From Nitrospira sp. UBA5699 (lineage in GTDB: Bacteria; Nitrospirota; Nitrospiria; Nitrospirales; Nitrospiraceae): a stretch of DNA of 11,338 nt. The notes under the pieces were generated by a model. That model searched no databases and was not told where the DNA came from. It worked only from the letters and a program-made list of their open reading frames with translations. The stretch lies in NCBI GenBank assembly GCA_002420105.1, contig DIHJ01000043.1:1-11338 (forward strand). The letters are read 5' to 3'. The first letter of the stretch is position 1; each line of letters begins with the position of its first letter. Shown piece after piece: positions 1 to 6,510 of the stretch. The translations under genes and the position numbers were made by a program.

Positions 1-3
1 AGC

Positions 4-23
4 GCCCGTCCTTCGGGACGGGC
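4..23 (+). other. Perfect 8-bp hairpin with cUUCGg tetraloop
   Basis: Bases 4-11 (GCCCGTCC) pair perfectly with 16-23 (GGACGGGC) around a TTCG loop. The closing C-G pair makes this the very stable cUUCGg form in plus-strand RNA. No T-run follows on the plus strand, and the left side is outside the window, so it cannot be called an intrinsic terminator. It lies 190 bases beyond the stop of the minus-strand permease and could protect or end that transcript, or end one entering from the left. Positions 24-212 contain only weaker hairpins and no credible gene. Confidence 0.5.
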
Positions 24-212
24 AGTATGGTGAGGCGGCCTGCGATTTGCGATGGGTCGCATGGCTGTCGGTGCGTGCGACTTCGGCGCCGGCGAAGCTT
101 GTATGAAGCTCCGTTCCGACAGAGTCGTGGACGGAGCAAGTTGCTGAGCCAGGCACCGACAGACCGTGCGGCTTTCCCCATCGCCGGAGCAGGCGACTCG
201 CCATACGGCCCG

Positions 213-2828
213 CTACTCCTCCCTCAGCCCCTCCACCACCGGCTGTCTCGCCGCCCAGCGGGCGGGGAAGTAGCCGGCGATCCAGGCCGCGGCAATCGCA
301 AGCGTCACCGCCTGGAAGAGCACTCCCGGAGGAACCGTCATGCGGATCGTCCAGCCGAACGATTGCTTGTTGATCACTGCGATCAGCACCCAGGCGAGCG
401 CGAGGCCCCCGATCACCCCCAGGATGGCCCCGATCATTCCCAGATAGACGGCTTCCCACAGCACCAGCCGTTCCACCTGCTTCGGGCCGGCGCCGATCGC
501 CTGCAGCGTCGCCAATTCGCGCCGCCGCTCGAGCACGGCGGTCACGAGCGTATTCACGATGCCGAGCACCGCCACCAGAACGGCGATCGCTTCCAGGACA
601 TAGGTCAGCACGAAGGTCCGGTCGAAGATGTCGAGGATTTCCTGCCGGAGTTCCTTGTTTCGGATGATCGAAGGCGGCGTCGCCCGTTCCTCTCCGGCCG
701 TCAGCGCTCCGATCACCGCCTGCCGGACCCGTTCGCTGTCCGCACCGGGCGCGAGGTACAACGCGAACACCGTGACGCGCTCATCGTCCCAGTACCGACG
801 GTAGGCAGTCCGGTCCATCACCATTTTCCCGCCGTCGGTCGCGTAATCGTAGAAGATCCCTTCGACGGGAACCGGCTGCGGTCCTCTCGGCGTCGTGATC
901 GTGACCGATTCGCCGGCACGGAGCCCCAACCGGTTGGCCAGCACTTCCGACAGCAACACCCCGCCGCTCTCGGCCGCGCGCAGGAGCACGGCCGTCCAGT
1001 CTCCTTCCACCATGAGGTACCGCCCCTTTTCGGCGTGGAGTCTGAGATCCCTGGAGACCAATGCGACCGGCTGGCCCTGCGCCTCCGCCTCCACGTCCCG
1101 GTAGGTATCGACCGCCGCAACCCCCTCGATCGCCTGCAACGCCGGCAGCCACGCCCCGGGCAACGCGCGCGAGGCCTGGCCGATCTGCTTGCCGTGCAAC
1201 CAGGCCGGCGGCGCCACGATGAGATCCGCCATGACCGTTTCGTTGACCCACAGCTCCACCGTCTCGCGAAAACTGCGAACCATCACGACCACGCCGATCA
1301 TGATGGACAATCCGACCATCAGGGCGGAGACGGTCACGGCGTTGCGTCCAGGATGGCGCGCCGCATGGTCGGCCGCCATGCGCCTGAGATTTCCGGAGAG
1401 GGCCGGTCCGGCCTCCTTCCGTTGAGTCGCTGTTTGCAGGGCCAGGATACAGACCGGGGCGAGCAACGAGAGCGCGCCCAACAGGCACAGCGTGGCGAGA
1501 TAGCCGAAGACCGGCAACCCCGCCACCGGGCGAGCCTGCGTACAGAGGCTGCCGAGGACCACCAGGGCGAGACTGCCCCACAGGTAGCGCCGTCTCCGCA
1601 ACGATTGCGACGTTTCGTAGTCGCCGGGAGCGAGCGCCTTGGTCGTCACCGTGCGGCCGGCGTCGACGGCGGGGCCGAGCGCCCCCGCCATCGACACGAC
1701 GACCCCGACGACGAGACCCTGGAGAAGCGACGCGAGGCTCTGCGCATCGACCGTCGCAAAGGTTCCGTTCGACGCCAGCGGCACGTAGAGGTCGCTGATC
1801 GTACGGCTGACGAGTACGACCAAACTTCGGGCCAGCCAGAGGCCTGCGATGCCGCCCAGCAGCCCGCCGAGGCAGCCGAACAATCCGGCTTCGAGGAGAA
1901 ACAGCCCGGCCACCCGCCGTTCCGTCATGCCGAGCGCGCGGTAGATGCCGATCTCCCGGCGCCGTTGCGCCACGGAGAAACTCATCGTGTTGTACACCAG
2001 GAACATCCCGACGAGGAGACCGACCCAACTCAGGACCGTCAGGTTGAGTTGAAAGGCGCCGACCATCTTTTCGACTTGTGCGCTGCGCTGGGCGGGACGC
2101 TGGACGATCAGGTGCGGCGGCAGCAGGGCTCGGACTGCCGCCGCGACCTCTTCGGGGGATCGATCGGCCGCCGTGACCAGCTCGATGCGGGCCAGCCGCC
2201 CGACCGAGTCGAAGAGCACCTGCGCCGCGGCCAGATCCATGATGGCGACGCGATTCCACAGCGAGGCGCGGGCCTCCTCGCCATGGAGCAGCCCCGCGAC
2301 GCGAAGCCGTACGGTTCTGTGACCGGCCGTGACGTCGAGTTCGCCGCCCCGCGCGAGATGCCAGTCCCTGCCCAGTTGCCGGCCGAGATACAGGCTGTGC
2401 GGCGCGAGGAGATCGTTCAGCGCGTCCTCGGCCGAACCGCGTTCCATGCGAAATCCGCGCTCACCGGCTTCCTCGAGCAGATCCAGTCCGAAGACCTGAA
2501 GGCTCTCGCCCCGGTGAGGGCCTTCCGCCACAACGACCGCTTCTTCGATGACCGGCGCGGCCCGGACGACACCGGGCACGGTCCGGACGGCGGTGATGAC
2601 GGTTTCGTCGAGGCCCAGATCGTGGCCGACGATTTCCAGCGTGGCGGGACCGGCCACCGTCAGAACGGCCCGTTCGAACGCGCGGAGCACCTCCACATTC
2701 GCCGCGGTGATGGCCACCGACGCCAACACGCCGAGCGCCACTCCGACGACGGTCAGGAGGCTCCGGAAGGGTTGCTGGAAGGCATGCGCCCGGATCAACG
2801 TGGCGAGGAGGGTCGGGAACGCGGTCAT
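213..2828 (-). CDS. FtsX-family ABC transporter permease, two-domain YbbP-like (871 aa)
   Basis: Inner-membrane permease subunit of an ABC transporter. About ten hydrophobic segments are visible (near residues 21-43, 264-285, 308-335, 365-390, 418-437, 441-465, 494-517, 740-765, 793-820, 836-858). This fits a duplicated FtsX/MacB-type permease: N-terminal TM, large periplasmic domain, three TMs, then the same plan again. Each half carries the characteristic cytoplasmic loop after its first FtsX-domain helix: RRREIGIYRALG at 289-300 and RRRELATLQAIG at 768-779. Length and topology resemble YbbP-type permeases, which are slightly shorter. The ATG at 2828 has GGAG five bases upstream. It needs a separate ATPase; the nearest same-strand candidate is at 4409-5107, about 1.6 kb upstream with other genes between. 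The immediate upstream DNA is a dispersed repeat and no clear promoter is seen there. The substrate is unknown; lipoproteins, lipids and peptides are family possibilities. Confidence 0.93.
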   Translation of the reverse strand: MTAFPTLLATLIRAHAFQQPFRSLLTVVGVALGVLASVAITAANVEVLRAFERAVLTVAGPATLEIVGHDLGLDETVITAVRTVPGVVRAAPVIEEAVVVAEGPHRGESLQVFGLDLLEEAGERGFRMERGSAEDALNDLLAPHSLYLGRQLGRDWHLARGGELDVTAGHRTVRLRVAGLLHGEEARASLWNRVAIMDLAAAQVLFDSVGRLARIELVTAADRSPEEVAAAVRALLPPHLIVQRPAQRSAQVEKMVGAFQLNLTVLSWVGLLVGMFLVYNTMSFSVAQRRREIGIYRALGMTERRVAGLFLLEAGLFGCLGGLLGGIAGLWLARSLVVLVSRTISDLYVPLASNGTFATVDAQSLASLLQGLVVGVVVSMAGALGPAVDAGRTVTTKALAPGDYETSQSLRRRRYLWGSLALVVLGSLCTQARPVAGLPVFGYLATLCLLGALSLLAPVCILALQTATQRKEAGPALSGNLRRMAADHAARHPGRNAVTVSALMVGLSIMIGVVVMVRSFRETVELWVNETVMADLIVAPPAWLHGKQIGQASRALPGAWLPALQAIEGVAAVDTYRDVEAEAQGQPVALVSRDLRLHAEKGRYLMVEGDWTAVLLRAAESGGVLLSEVLANRLGLRAGESVTITTPRGPQPVPVEGIFYDYATDGGKMVMDRTAYRRYWDDERVTVFALYLAPGADSERVRQAVIGALTAGEERATPPSIIRNKELRQEILDIFDRTFVLTYVLEAIAVLVAVLGIVNTLVTAVLERRRELATLQAIGAGPKQVERLVLWEAVYLGMIGAILGVIGGLALAWVLIAVINKQSFGWTIRMTVPPGVLFQAVTLAIAAAWIAGYFPARWAARQPVVEGLREE

Positions 2829-2861
2829 CGAAACTCCGCCTCCGGGCCGGACGGCCTAGCC

Positions 2862-3060
2862 GTGTGTTGACAAACCCTGCGCCGCCCCCCAAAAGGATCT
2901 GCGCGCGAAGTGGCTGACGGGATCTGGATGCCCCGCAGGCTGTTCAGAAAGGCTGTCCAGCAAGGCCGCAGCGAGCGAAGAGGCGACGCGTACTCTGTCC
3001 CGTACGTTGAGCCTCTGAGCGACGCGAGAACGCCGCTGGCGGCCTTGCTCAACAGCCTGC
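2862..3060. repeat. Dispersed ~199-bp repeat, copy 1, with 126-bp imperfect palindrome
   Basis: This 199-bp segment recurs at 7249-7446 in the same orientation with only three substitutions and one 1-bp indel. A weaker match extends a few bases further left (GCCTAGCC against GCCTGGCA). The first ~73 bp are not palindromic. The remaining 2935-3060 folds on itself: ends GCAGGCTGTT and AACAGCCTGC are complementary, AGAGGC pairs with GCCTCT, and CGTAC pairs with GTACG around an 8-base centre. One arm has an extra ~13 bases (aaaggctgtccag), apparently a partial local duplication. No transposase is encoded, so it is REP/MITE-like rather than an insertion sequence. It occupies the divergent intergenic region between the permease gene and the LuxR-type gene. 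Confidence 0.95.
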
Positions 3061-3140
3061 CAGCAGTTTCACCTACGTATGGCTGATTTTCACCAATATC
3101 CATGCGGCCGGGCTAAACCCTGCACAAATCGGACGTTTCG

Positions 3141-3169
3141 TTTACAGAGTTCCGCACCTTTGTTAGACT
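3141..3169 (+). promoter_or_regulatory. Sigma70-type promoter for the LuxR-type HTH gene
   Basis: TTTACA (3141-3146, 5 of 6 consensus) is followed after exactly 17 bases by TAGACT (3164-3169, 4 of 6). The predicted transcription start, about 3176, gives a ~30-base leader to the start at 3206. A small dyad ATTG-N5-CAAT (3180-3192) sits between start site and gene and could be an operator, though such short dyads arise by chance. Confidence 0.6.
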
Positions 3170-3205
3170 CGGTTCAGTTATTGCTGGCCAATGAGGGTGG
3201 GTGAA

Positions 3206-3472
3206 ATGAAAAGCGCGCTACGCCGAAAAGCCGAACCGGTCATTGAAGAACCCGTCGATCTCGAACTGCTGACACCGCGCCAACGAGACATTCTTCGCCT
3301 GGTGTCGGTCGGGCATACGAACCGGGAAATCGCCAACATGCTGCAGATCAGCGTACGGACGGTGGAAGTACACCGTTTCAACCTGATGCGCCGATTGAAC
3401 GTGCGAAACGTCGCGCAACTGCTCAGGCGGGCCCTGCAGTTGGGACTGCTTTCCAAATCCTTCGGCAAGTAG
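3206..3472 (+). CDS. Stand-alone LuxR/GerE-type HTH transcriptional regulator (88 aa)
   Basis: Small DNA-binding regulator consisting almost solely of a LuxR C-terminal (GerE/FixJ-type) domain. LTPRQRDIL (22-30) is the usual domain opening (LTPRE-type), followed by GHTNREIA (36-43) as the first HTH helix and SVRTVEVHR (49-57) as the recognition helix; RRLNVRNVAQLLRRA then matches the closing dimerisation helix. No receiver or autoinducer domain is present, only ~20 charged N-terminal residues, so any signal must come from dimerisation, a partner or expression level. ATG 3206 was chosen because GAGGGTGG lies five bases upstream; an in-frame ATG at 3191 has no Shine-Dalgarno sequence and would add five residues. 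It is divergent from the permease (repeat copy 1 between) and convergent with the dihydroorotate dehydrogenase gene, 10 bases away. Its target is unknown. Confidence 0.88.
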   Translation: MKSALRRKAEPVIEEPVDLELLTPRQRDILRLVSVGHTNREIANMLQISVRTVEVHRFNLMRRLNVRNVAQLLRRALQLGLLSKSFGK

Positions 3473-3486
3473 CTGCTGCCTGCTAC
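3469..3486. terminator. Weak hairpin in the convergent gene junction
   Basis: GTAGC (3469-3473) pairs with GCTAC (3482-3486) around an 8-base loop, spanning the stop codons of two convergent genes whose ends are 10 bases apart. It is the only candidate bidirectional terminator here, but the stem is five bp and no T-run follows on either strand. Confidence 0.2.
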
Positions 3487-4412
3487 AATTCTCTGAGCTT
3501 TCCCCGGCACTCCGACACCGACCGATAGCCCCGCTTTTCGAGGCAGGCGGCCAGTTCCTGCTCCAGCCGATCGAATACTCCGACCCCTTCTTCGACCAGC
3601 GCCGTCCCGATCTGCACGGCGGAGGCGCCGCAGAGAAGATGTTCGAAGGCGTCGACGCCGTTCATGACGCCGCCGGTCCCGATGATCGGCATCCGGCCTT
3701 CGAAGTGCTTCCAAAAGGCCCGCACGTTGGCCAGCGCGACGGGCTTGATGATCGTCCCGCCGAGCCCTCCGAACCCGCCTTTCGGTTTGATCACGACCGT
3801 TTCGGTCTCAGGGTCCACGACAAGCCCGTTGCCCACGGAGTTGATGAGGTTCAGGAAATCCACCCCGCACCGCCCGATCACGTCGCCCATCAGCTTGTGG
3901 TGCGCGGGGTCGAAATACGGAGGCAGCTTGACCCCCATCGGCACCGTGATCACCTTGCGCACGCGCTTCATCAGGCGCTCGGAGGCTTCCGCGTCGTACC
4001 CGATCTGCGGTTTTCCGGGAATGTTGGGGCAGGAGAGATTCACTTCGATCAGGTCGGGCTGCGCCTCGTTGATCGCCTGCGCGATCACGGGGAAGTCGTC
4101 CTCGCAGAGACCCGCCACGCTGGCGATGACCGGTTTACCCAGTCGTTTCAATTCGGGAATGAGCTCGGCGTAGGCCTTATAGCCGAGATTCGGCAGCCCC
4201 ATCGAATTGATGGACCCGCCGGGAAACCCGTAATAGCGGGGCGCAGGATTGCCCTGGCGCGCCTCGACCGTCATCGACTTGGTGACGATCGCGCCGGCGC
4301 GGGAACGCCCCAGCGCGATCAGTTCCTCTTTCGTCACGCAGAGCGCGCCGGACGCATTCATGAAGCAACTGGGAAACCTGATGCCCGCGATCGTCGTCGA
4401 AAGATCCATCAT
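3483..4412 (-). CDS. pyrD: Dihydroorotate dehydrogenase, class 1A (fumarate-type)
   Basis: Cytosolic flavoenzyme oxidising (S)-dihydroorotate to orotate in pyrimidine synthesis. The 309-aa length and motifs match the class 1A (Lactococcus PyrDA) family: KSMT (45-48), NSMGLPN (69-75), NLSCPN (125-130) with the expected catalytic Cys128, GKPQ (133-136), KLPPYFD (162-168), NSVGNGL (191-197), KPKGGFGGLGG (209-219), and the FMN-phosphate motif IIGTGG (243-248). Class 1 enzymes use cysteine as base where class 2 use serine, and class 1A members use fumarate as acceptor without a PyrK subunit; no pyrK is seen here. Coupled to the ABC ATPase: that gene's TGA overlaps the start in the string ATGATG. 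AGGAG ends one base before the first ATG (4412) and four bases before the second (4409), so 4409 may be the true start. Pathway partners are absent from the window. Confidence 0.95.
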   Translation of the reverse strand: MMDLSTTIAGIRFPSCFMNASGALCVTKEELIALGRSRAGAIVTKSMTVEARQGNPAPRYYGFPGGSINSMGLPNLGYKAYAELIPELKRLGKPVIASVAGLCEDDFPVIAQAINEAQPDLIEVNLSCPNIPGKPQIGYDAEASERLMKRVRKVITVPMGVKLPPYFDPAHHKLMGDVIGRCGVDFLNLINSVGNGLVVDPETETVVIKPKGGFGGLGGTIIKPVALANVRAFWKHFEGRMPIIGTGGVMNGVDAFEHLLCGASAVQIGTALVEEGVGVFDRLEQELAACLEKRGYRSVSECRGKLREL

Positions 4413-4418
4413 ACTCCT
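4407..4418 (-). promoter_or_regulatory. Shine-Dalgarno and stop/start overlap coupling pyrD to the ATPase gene
   Basis: Read on the minus strand this is AGGAGTATGATG. The ATPase stop TGA is embedded in two consecutive ATG codons, and AGGAG precedes them by one and four bases. A ribosome ending the ATPase is placed to restart directly on pyrD, most naturally at the second ATG (TGATG). Confidence 0.7.
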
Positions 4419-5107
4419 ATCGAAACGGGCTCATGCACCGTTCTGGCGACCAGCCGTCCGTCCTTCATCGTCCAGGTGTAATCGGCCGCTTCCGCCGCGG
4501 CGGCGCTGTGGGTCACCAGCAGCACCGTCTGGCGGAACTCCCGCACGAGCCGGCGCAGCAGCGCGATGATTTCCGCTCCGTGCTGCGAATCCAGATTGCC
4601 GGTCGGCTCGTCGGCCAGGATGATCTTCGGGTGATGCACGATCGCCCGCGCAATCGCCGCGCGCTGCTGTTCGCCGCCCGACAGCTCGCCCGGGCGATGC
4701 CGCGCCCGATGGGCCATGCCGACGAGCGCCAGCATCTCCGCCACCCGGCCGCGCACGGCCCGGCCCTCCTCGCCTCGTAACAACAGCGGGAACGCCACGT
4801 TTTCCTCCACCGTCAGGCCGGGAATCAGATGAAAGGCTTGAAACACGATCCCGATCGTTTCCCGCCTCGCTCTCGTCCAGTCGTCGGCGGCAAACCCGGC
4901 GGTCGACCGTCCGTCCAGCACAATCTCGCCCGAGGTGGGACGGTCGAGGCCGGCGATCAGATTGAGGAGGGTGCTCTTGCCGCAGCCGCTCGGACCGACG
5001 AACGCGCAGAACGCGCCGGCCTCCACGTCGAGAGTCACGCGGTCCAGGCCGGGAATGCGATCGCCTCCCCGCTCGTAGACCTTTGAGACTTCGCTGAGTG
5101 TGACCAT
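4409..5107 (-). CDS. ABC transporter ATP-binding protein, LolD/YbbA/MacB type (232 aa)
   Basis: Nucleotide-binding subunit that powers an FtsX-type permease from the cytoplasmic face. All ABC motifs are present: Walker A GPSGCGKST (38-46), Q-loop Gln90 in GIVFQ, signature LSGGEQQ (142-148), Walker B IILADE with catalytic Glu167, D-loop GNLDS, and H-loop His200. The VFQAFHLIPGLTVEENV stretch and full-domain length are typical of the LolD/MacB (EXPORT-type) subfamily. Its likely partner is the two-domain permease at 213-2828, but the next gene on its own transcript is pyrD, joined by overlapping stop/start codons. GGAAGGAG lies about 12 bases before ATG 5107, longer than usual; no better in-frame start is seen. 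A divergent promoter candidate is at 5145-5174. Confidence 0.95.
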   Translation of the reverse strand: MVTLSEVSKVYERGGDRIPGLDRVTLDVEAGAFCAFVGPSGCGKSTLLNLIAGLDRPTSGEIVLDGRSTAGFAADDWTRARRETIGIVFQAFHLIPGLTVEENVAFPLLLRGEEGRAVRGRVAEMLALVGMAHRARHRPGELSGGEQQRAAIARAIVHHPKIILADEPTGNLDSQHGAEIIALLRRLVREFRQTVLLVTHSAAAAEAADYTWTMKDGRLVARTVHEPVSIGV

Positions 5108-5144
5108 GCCGAGAGCAGGACTCCTTCCGTGGGCGGGGTCTCTT

Positions 5145-5174
5145 CGTATATCACAACCATTTACGGAGCGACAA
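5145..5174 (-). promoter_or_regulatory. Candidate promoter for the ATPase-pyrD transcript
   Basis: On the minus strand TTGTCG (5174-5169) and TATACG (5150-5145) are separated by 18 bases; each matches four of six consensus positions. The predicted start is about 30 bases upstream of ATG 5107. Moderate match only, supported by its position in the divergent intergenic region. Confidence 0.4.
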
Positions 5175-5176
5175 CC

Positions 5177-5205
5177 TTGACAGATCGTGTGAAGCAGGCT
5201 ACAGA
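5177..5205 (+). promoter_or_regulatory. Candidate promoter for comF-fmdB
   Basis: A perfect TTGACA (5177-5182) is followed after 17 bases by TACAGA (5200-5205), a weak -10 with three consensus matches. The predicted start lies about 20 bases before ATG 5233. Its -35 is two bases from the -35 of the opposing minus-strand promoter. Confidence 0.5.
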
Positions 5206-5232
5206 CAGCGCTGCACCAGCGAGGCCCTGTCG

Positions 5233-6054
5233 ATGCCGCACACGGAACACAGCGACCGGCTTCTCGGATGGTATCGTCAGGCCGTCCGGTTCATCATCCC
5301 GGCCGACTGCATCGGTTGCGGCCTCCCGTTGCGCGACGACCCGATCCCGTTTTTCTGCCGCCGGTGCTGGAACCGGATCGTCCCGACAACGGGGCCGGCC
5401 TGCTCGCGCTGCGACCTGCCGTTCGCCTCGCCGGCCGCCACGTCCCGCACGCCCGACCACCAATGCCAAACCTGCCTTGAACGGCCGCCGGCATACGAGC
5501 GGGCCTGGACGCTCTATCCCTATCTGCCCCCGTTGCAGGACGCCATTTGCTCCTTCAAGTACCGCGGGAAGGTCGCCCTCGCGAAGCCTCTGGCCGCACT
5601 CATGGCCGGCGCGCTGCCTGCGGGGCTGGATGCCGATCTGATCGTCCCGGTACCCCTGCATCCCGCGCGGCTCAGGGCCCGCGAGTTCAACCAATCGTTG
5701 CTGCTCGCGGATCACCTCGGGCGCCTGCTCTCACGGCCGGTGTCCGCGACCCATCTCATCCGCATCCTGGCGACCGATCCGCAAACGACGCTCACGAGGC
5801 CTGAACGGCTGCGCAATCTCAGACAGGCCTTCGGGGTCAGACAGCCGGAAGCGCTCGCCGGACGGCGGATACTCCTGGTCGACGACGTCTTCACGACCGG
5901 CGCGACGCTCAATGAATGCGCCAAAACCTTGCTAAAAAGCGGCGCCGCTTCGGTGTGCGCGCTGACGCTGGCCCGCACGATGGGAACGCACCTGGTGCCG
6001 GATCGCCTCTTTGCCGGGCAGGCAGCGGGGTCCCGGCCGGTCCCGGAGGTGTGA
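5233..6054 (+). CDS. comF: ComF family protein (phosphoribosyltransferase-like), 273 aa
   Basis: Cytoplasmic ComF-family protein. In naturally competent bacteria ComF is needed for uptake or handling of transforming DNA, but the family is widespread in bacteria with no known competence, so the cellular role here is uncertain. Four CxxC pairs form the N-terminal zinc-binding part (Cys26/29, 42/45, 57/60, 78/81). The family block VPVPLHPARLRAREFNQ (138-154) follows, and the type I phosphoribosyltransferase PRPP-binding motif ILLVDDVFTTGAT is at 213-225. Length is normal for the family's longer members. GAGG lies eight bases upstream of ATG 5233, and a TTGACA promoter precedes it. The fmdB-like gene follows after three bases, so the two are co-transcribed. 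The last ~20 residues after the PRTase fold are not conserved in any way I recognise. Confidence 0.94.
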   Translation: MPHTEHSDRLLGWYRQAVRFIIPADCIGCGLPLRDDPIPFFCRRCWNRIVPTTGPACSRCDLPFASPAATSRTPDHQCQTCLERPPAYERAWTLYPYLPPLQDAICSFKYRGKVALAKPLAALMAGALPAGLDADLIVPVPLHPARLRAREFNQSLLLADHLGRLLSRPVSATHLIRILATDPQTTLTRPERLRNLRQAFGVRQPEALAGRRILLVDDVFTTGATLNECAKTLLKSGAASVCALTLARTMGTHLVPDRLFAGQAAGSRPVPEV

Positions 6055-6057
6055 GCG

Positions 6058-6387
6058 ATGCCGCTCTACGAATACCGCTGCCTGGACTGCCGGAAGCGCA
6101 GCACCATCCTCGTGCTGAGCCTCTCCAATCCGAAGCCGGTCTTCTGCACCCATTGCCGGAGCCCCAGGTTGGAACGCCTGCTGTCTCGATTCGCGTCGCC
6201 GAAGTCCGAAGAAGCCAGACTCGCCTCCCTCGCGGACCCGAATACCCTTTCGGGGCTCGACGAGAACGACCCGGACAGCATGGCGCGCTTCATGAAACGA
6301 CTCGGGGACGAAACGGGCGAGGACCTCGGCGAAGGCCTGGACGACGACGCAGAGTCCCCGGAGGCCGGCTCCCAGGACCTGGACTGA
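6058..6387 (+). CDS. FmdB-family zinc-ribbon protein (109 aa)
   Basis: Small protein of the FmdB/CxxC_CxxC_SSSS regulatory-protein family, named after a putative regulator of the formamidase operon; molecular function is largely unknown. MPLYEYRC is the classic family opening. Cys8/Cys11 and Cys30/Cys33 form the single zinc ribbon. After residue ~45 the chain is strongly charged, and from ~80 it is acidic and probably disordered (GEDLGEGLDDDAESPE). Start: GGAGG eight bases upstream, inside the end of comF, whose TGA is three bases before this ATG; hence one operon and probable coupling. No clear terminator follows; the 123 bases to the next gene contain a fresh promoter. Confidence 0.9.
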   Translation: MPLYEYRCLDCRKRSTILVLSLSNPKPVFCTHCRSPRLERLLSRFASPKSEEARLASLADPNTLSGLDENDPDSMARFMKRLGDETGEDLGEGLDDDAESPEAGSQDLD

Positions 6388-6425
6388 TCTGACGCTCTCT
6401 GGCATCCATTGTCATATATTTTCAC

Positions 6426-6454
6426 TTGACAGATCCGGTTGATTTTCTTACCCT
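6426..6454 (+). promoter_or_regulatory. Candidate promoter for the HTH-mraZ pair
   Basis: Perfect TTGACA (6426-6431) is followed after 17 bases by TACCCT (6449-6454; T, A and final T match). The 15 bases just upstream are unusually AT-rich for this genome (TCATATATTTTC), like an UP element. TGTCA (6410-6414) and TGACA (6427-6431) form a 5-bp dyad overlapping the -35 that could be an operator. The start site would be about 6461, giving a 50-base leader. Confidence 0.45.
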
Positions 6455-6510
6455 GAGGCCAGTTCCGGAGCCCCAGAGGCACATGGATACCTACCGACGA
6501 CGGTTTCCCC

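Noticed and set aside
27..2870. 947-codon open frame on the plus strand opposite the permease gene
   Set aside because: Its product is a compositional shadow (Arg, His, Asp, Gln, Gly-rich, no domain or TM pattern) of a gene whose minus-strand product shows a clear two-domain FtsX permease. Long antisense frames are expected in GC-rich codon usage.
2867..2895. TTGACA within repeat copy 1 as a promoter
   Set aside because: At the correct 16-18 base distance there is only AAAAGG/C-rich sequence; no -10 element. The plus-strand gene downstream already has a better promoter at 3141-3169.
2825..3103. Minus-strand 92-codon frame through repeat copy 1
   Set aside because: Its shared peptide (LLSKAASGVLASLRG...) is just the translation of the dispersed repeat. 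The same peptide appears from copy 2 inside a different frame with unrelated flanks, as expected from non-coding repeat DNA.
3639..4481. 280-codon plus-strand frame opposite pyrD
   Set aside because: pyrD on the other strand carries every class 1A motif; the plus-strand frame has none and crosses the ATPase-pyrD junction.
5161..5715. Minus-strand 184-codon frame opposite comF
   Set aside because: The plus-strand product has four CxxC pairs and the PRPP motif of ComF; the antisense frame has no features.
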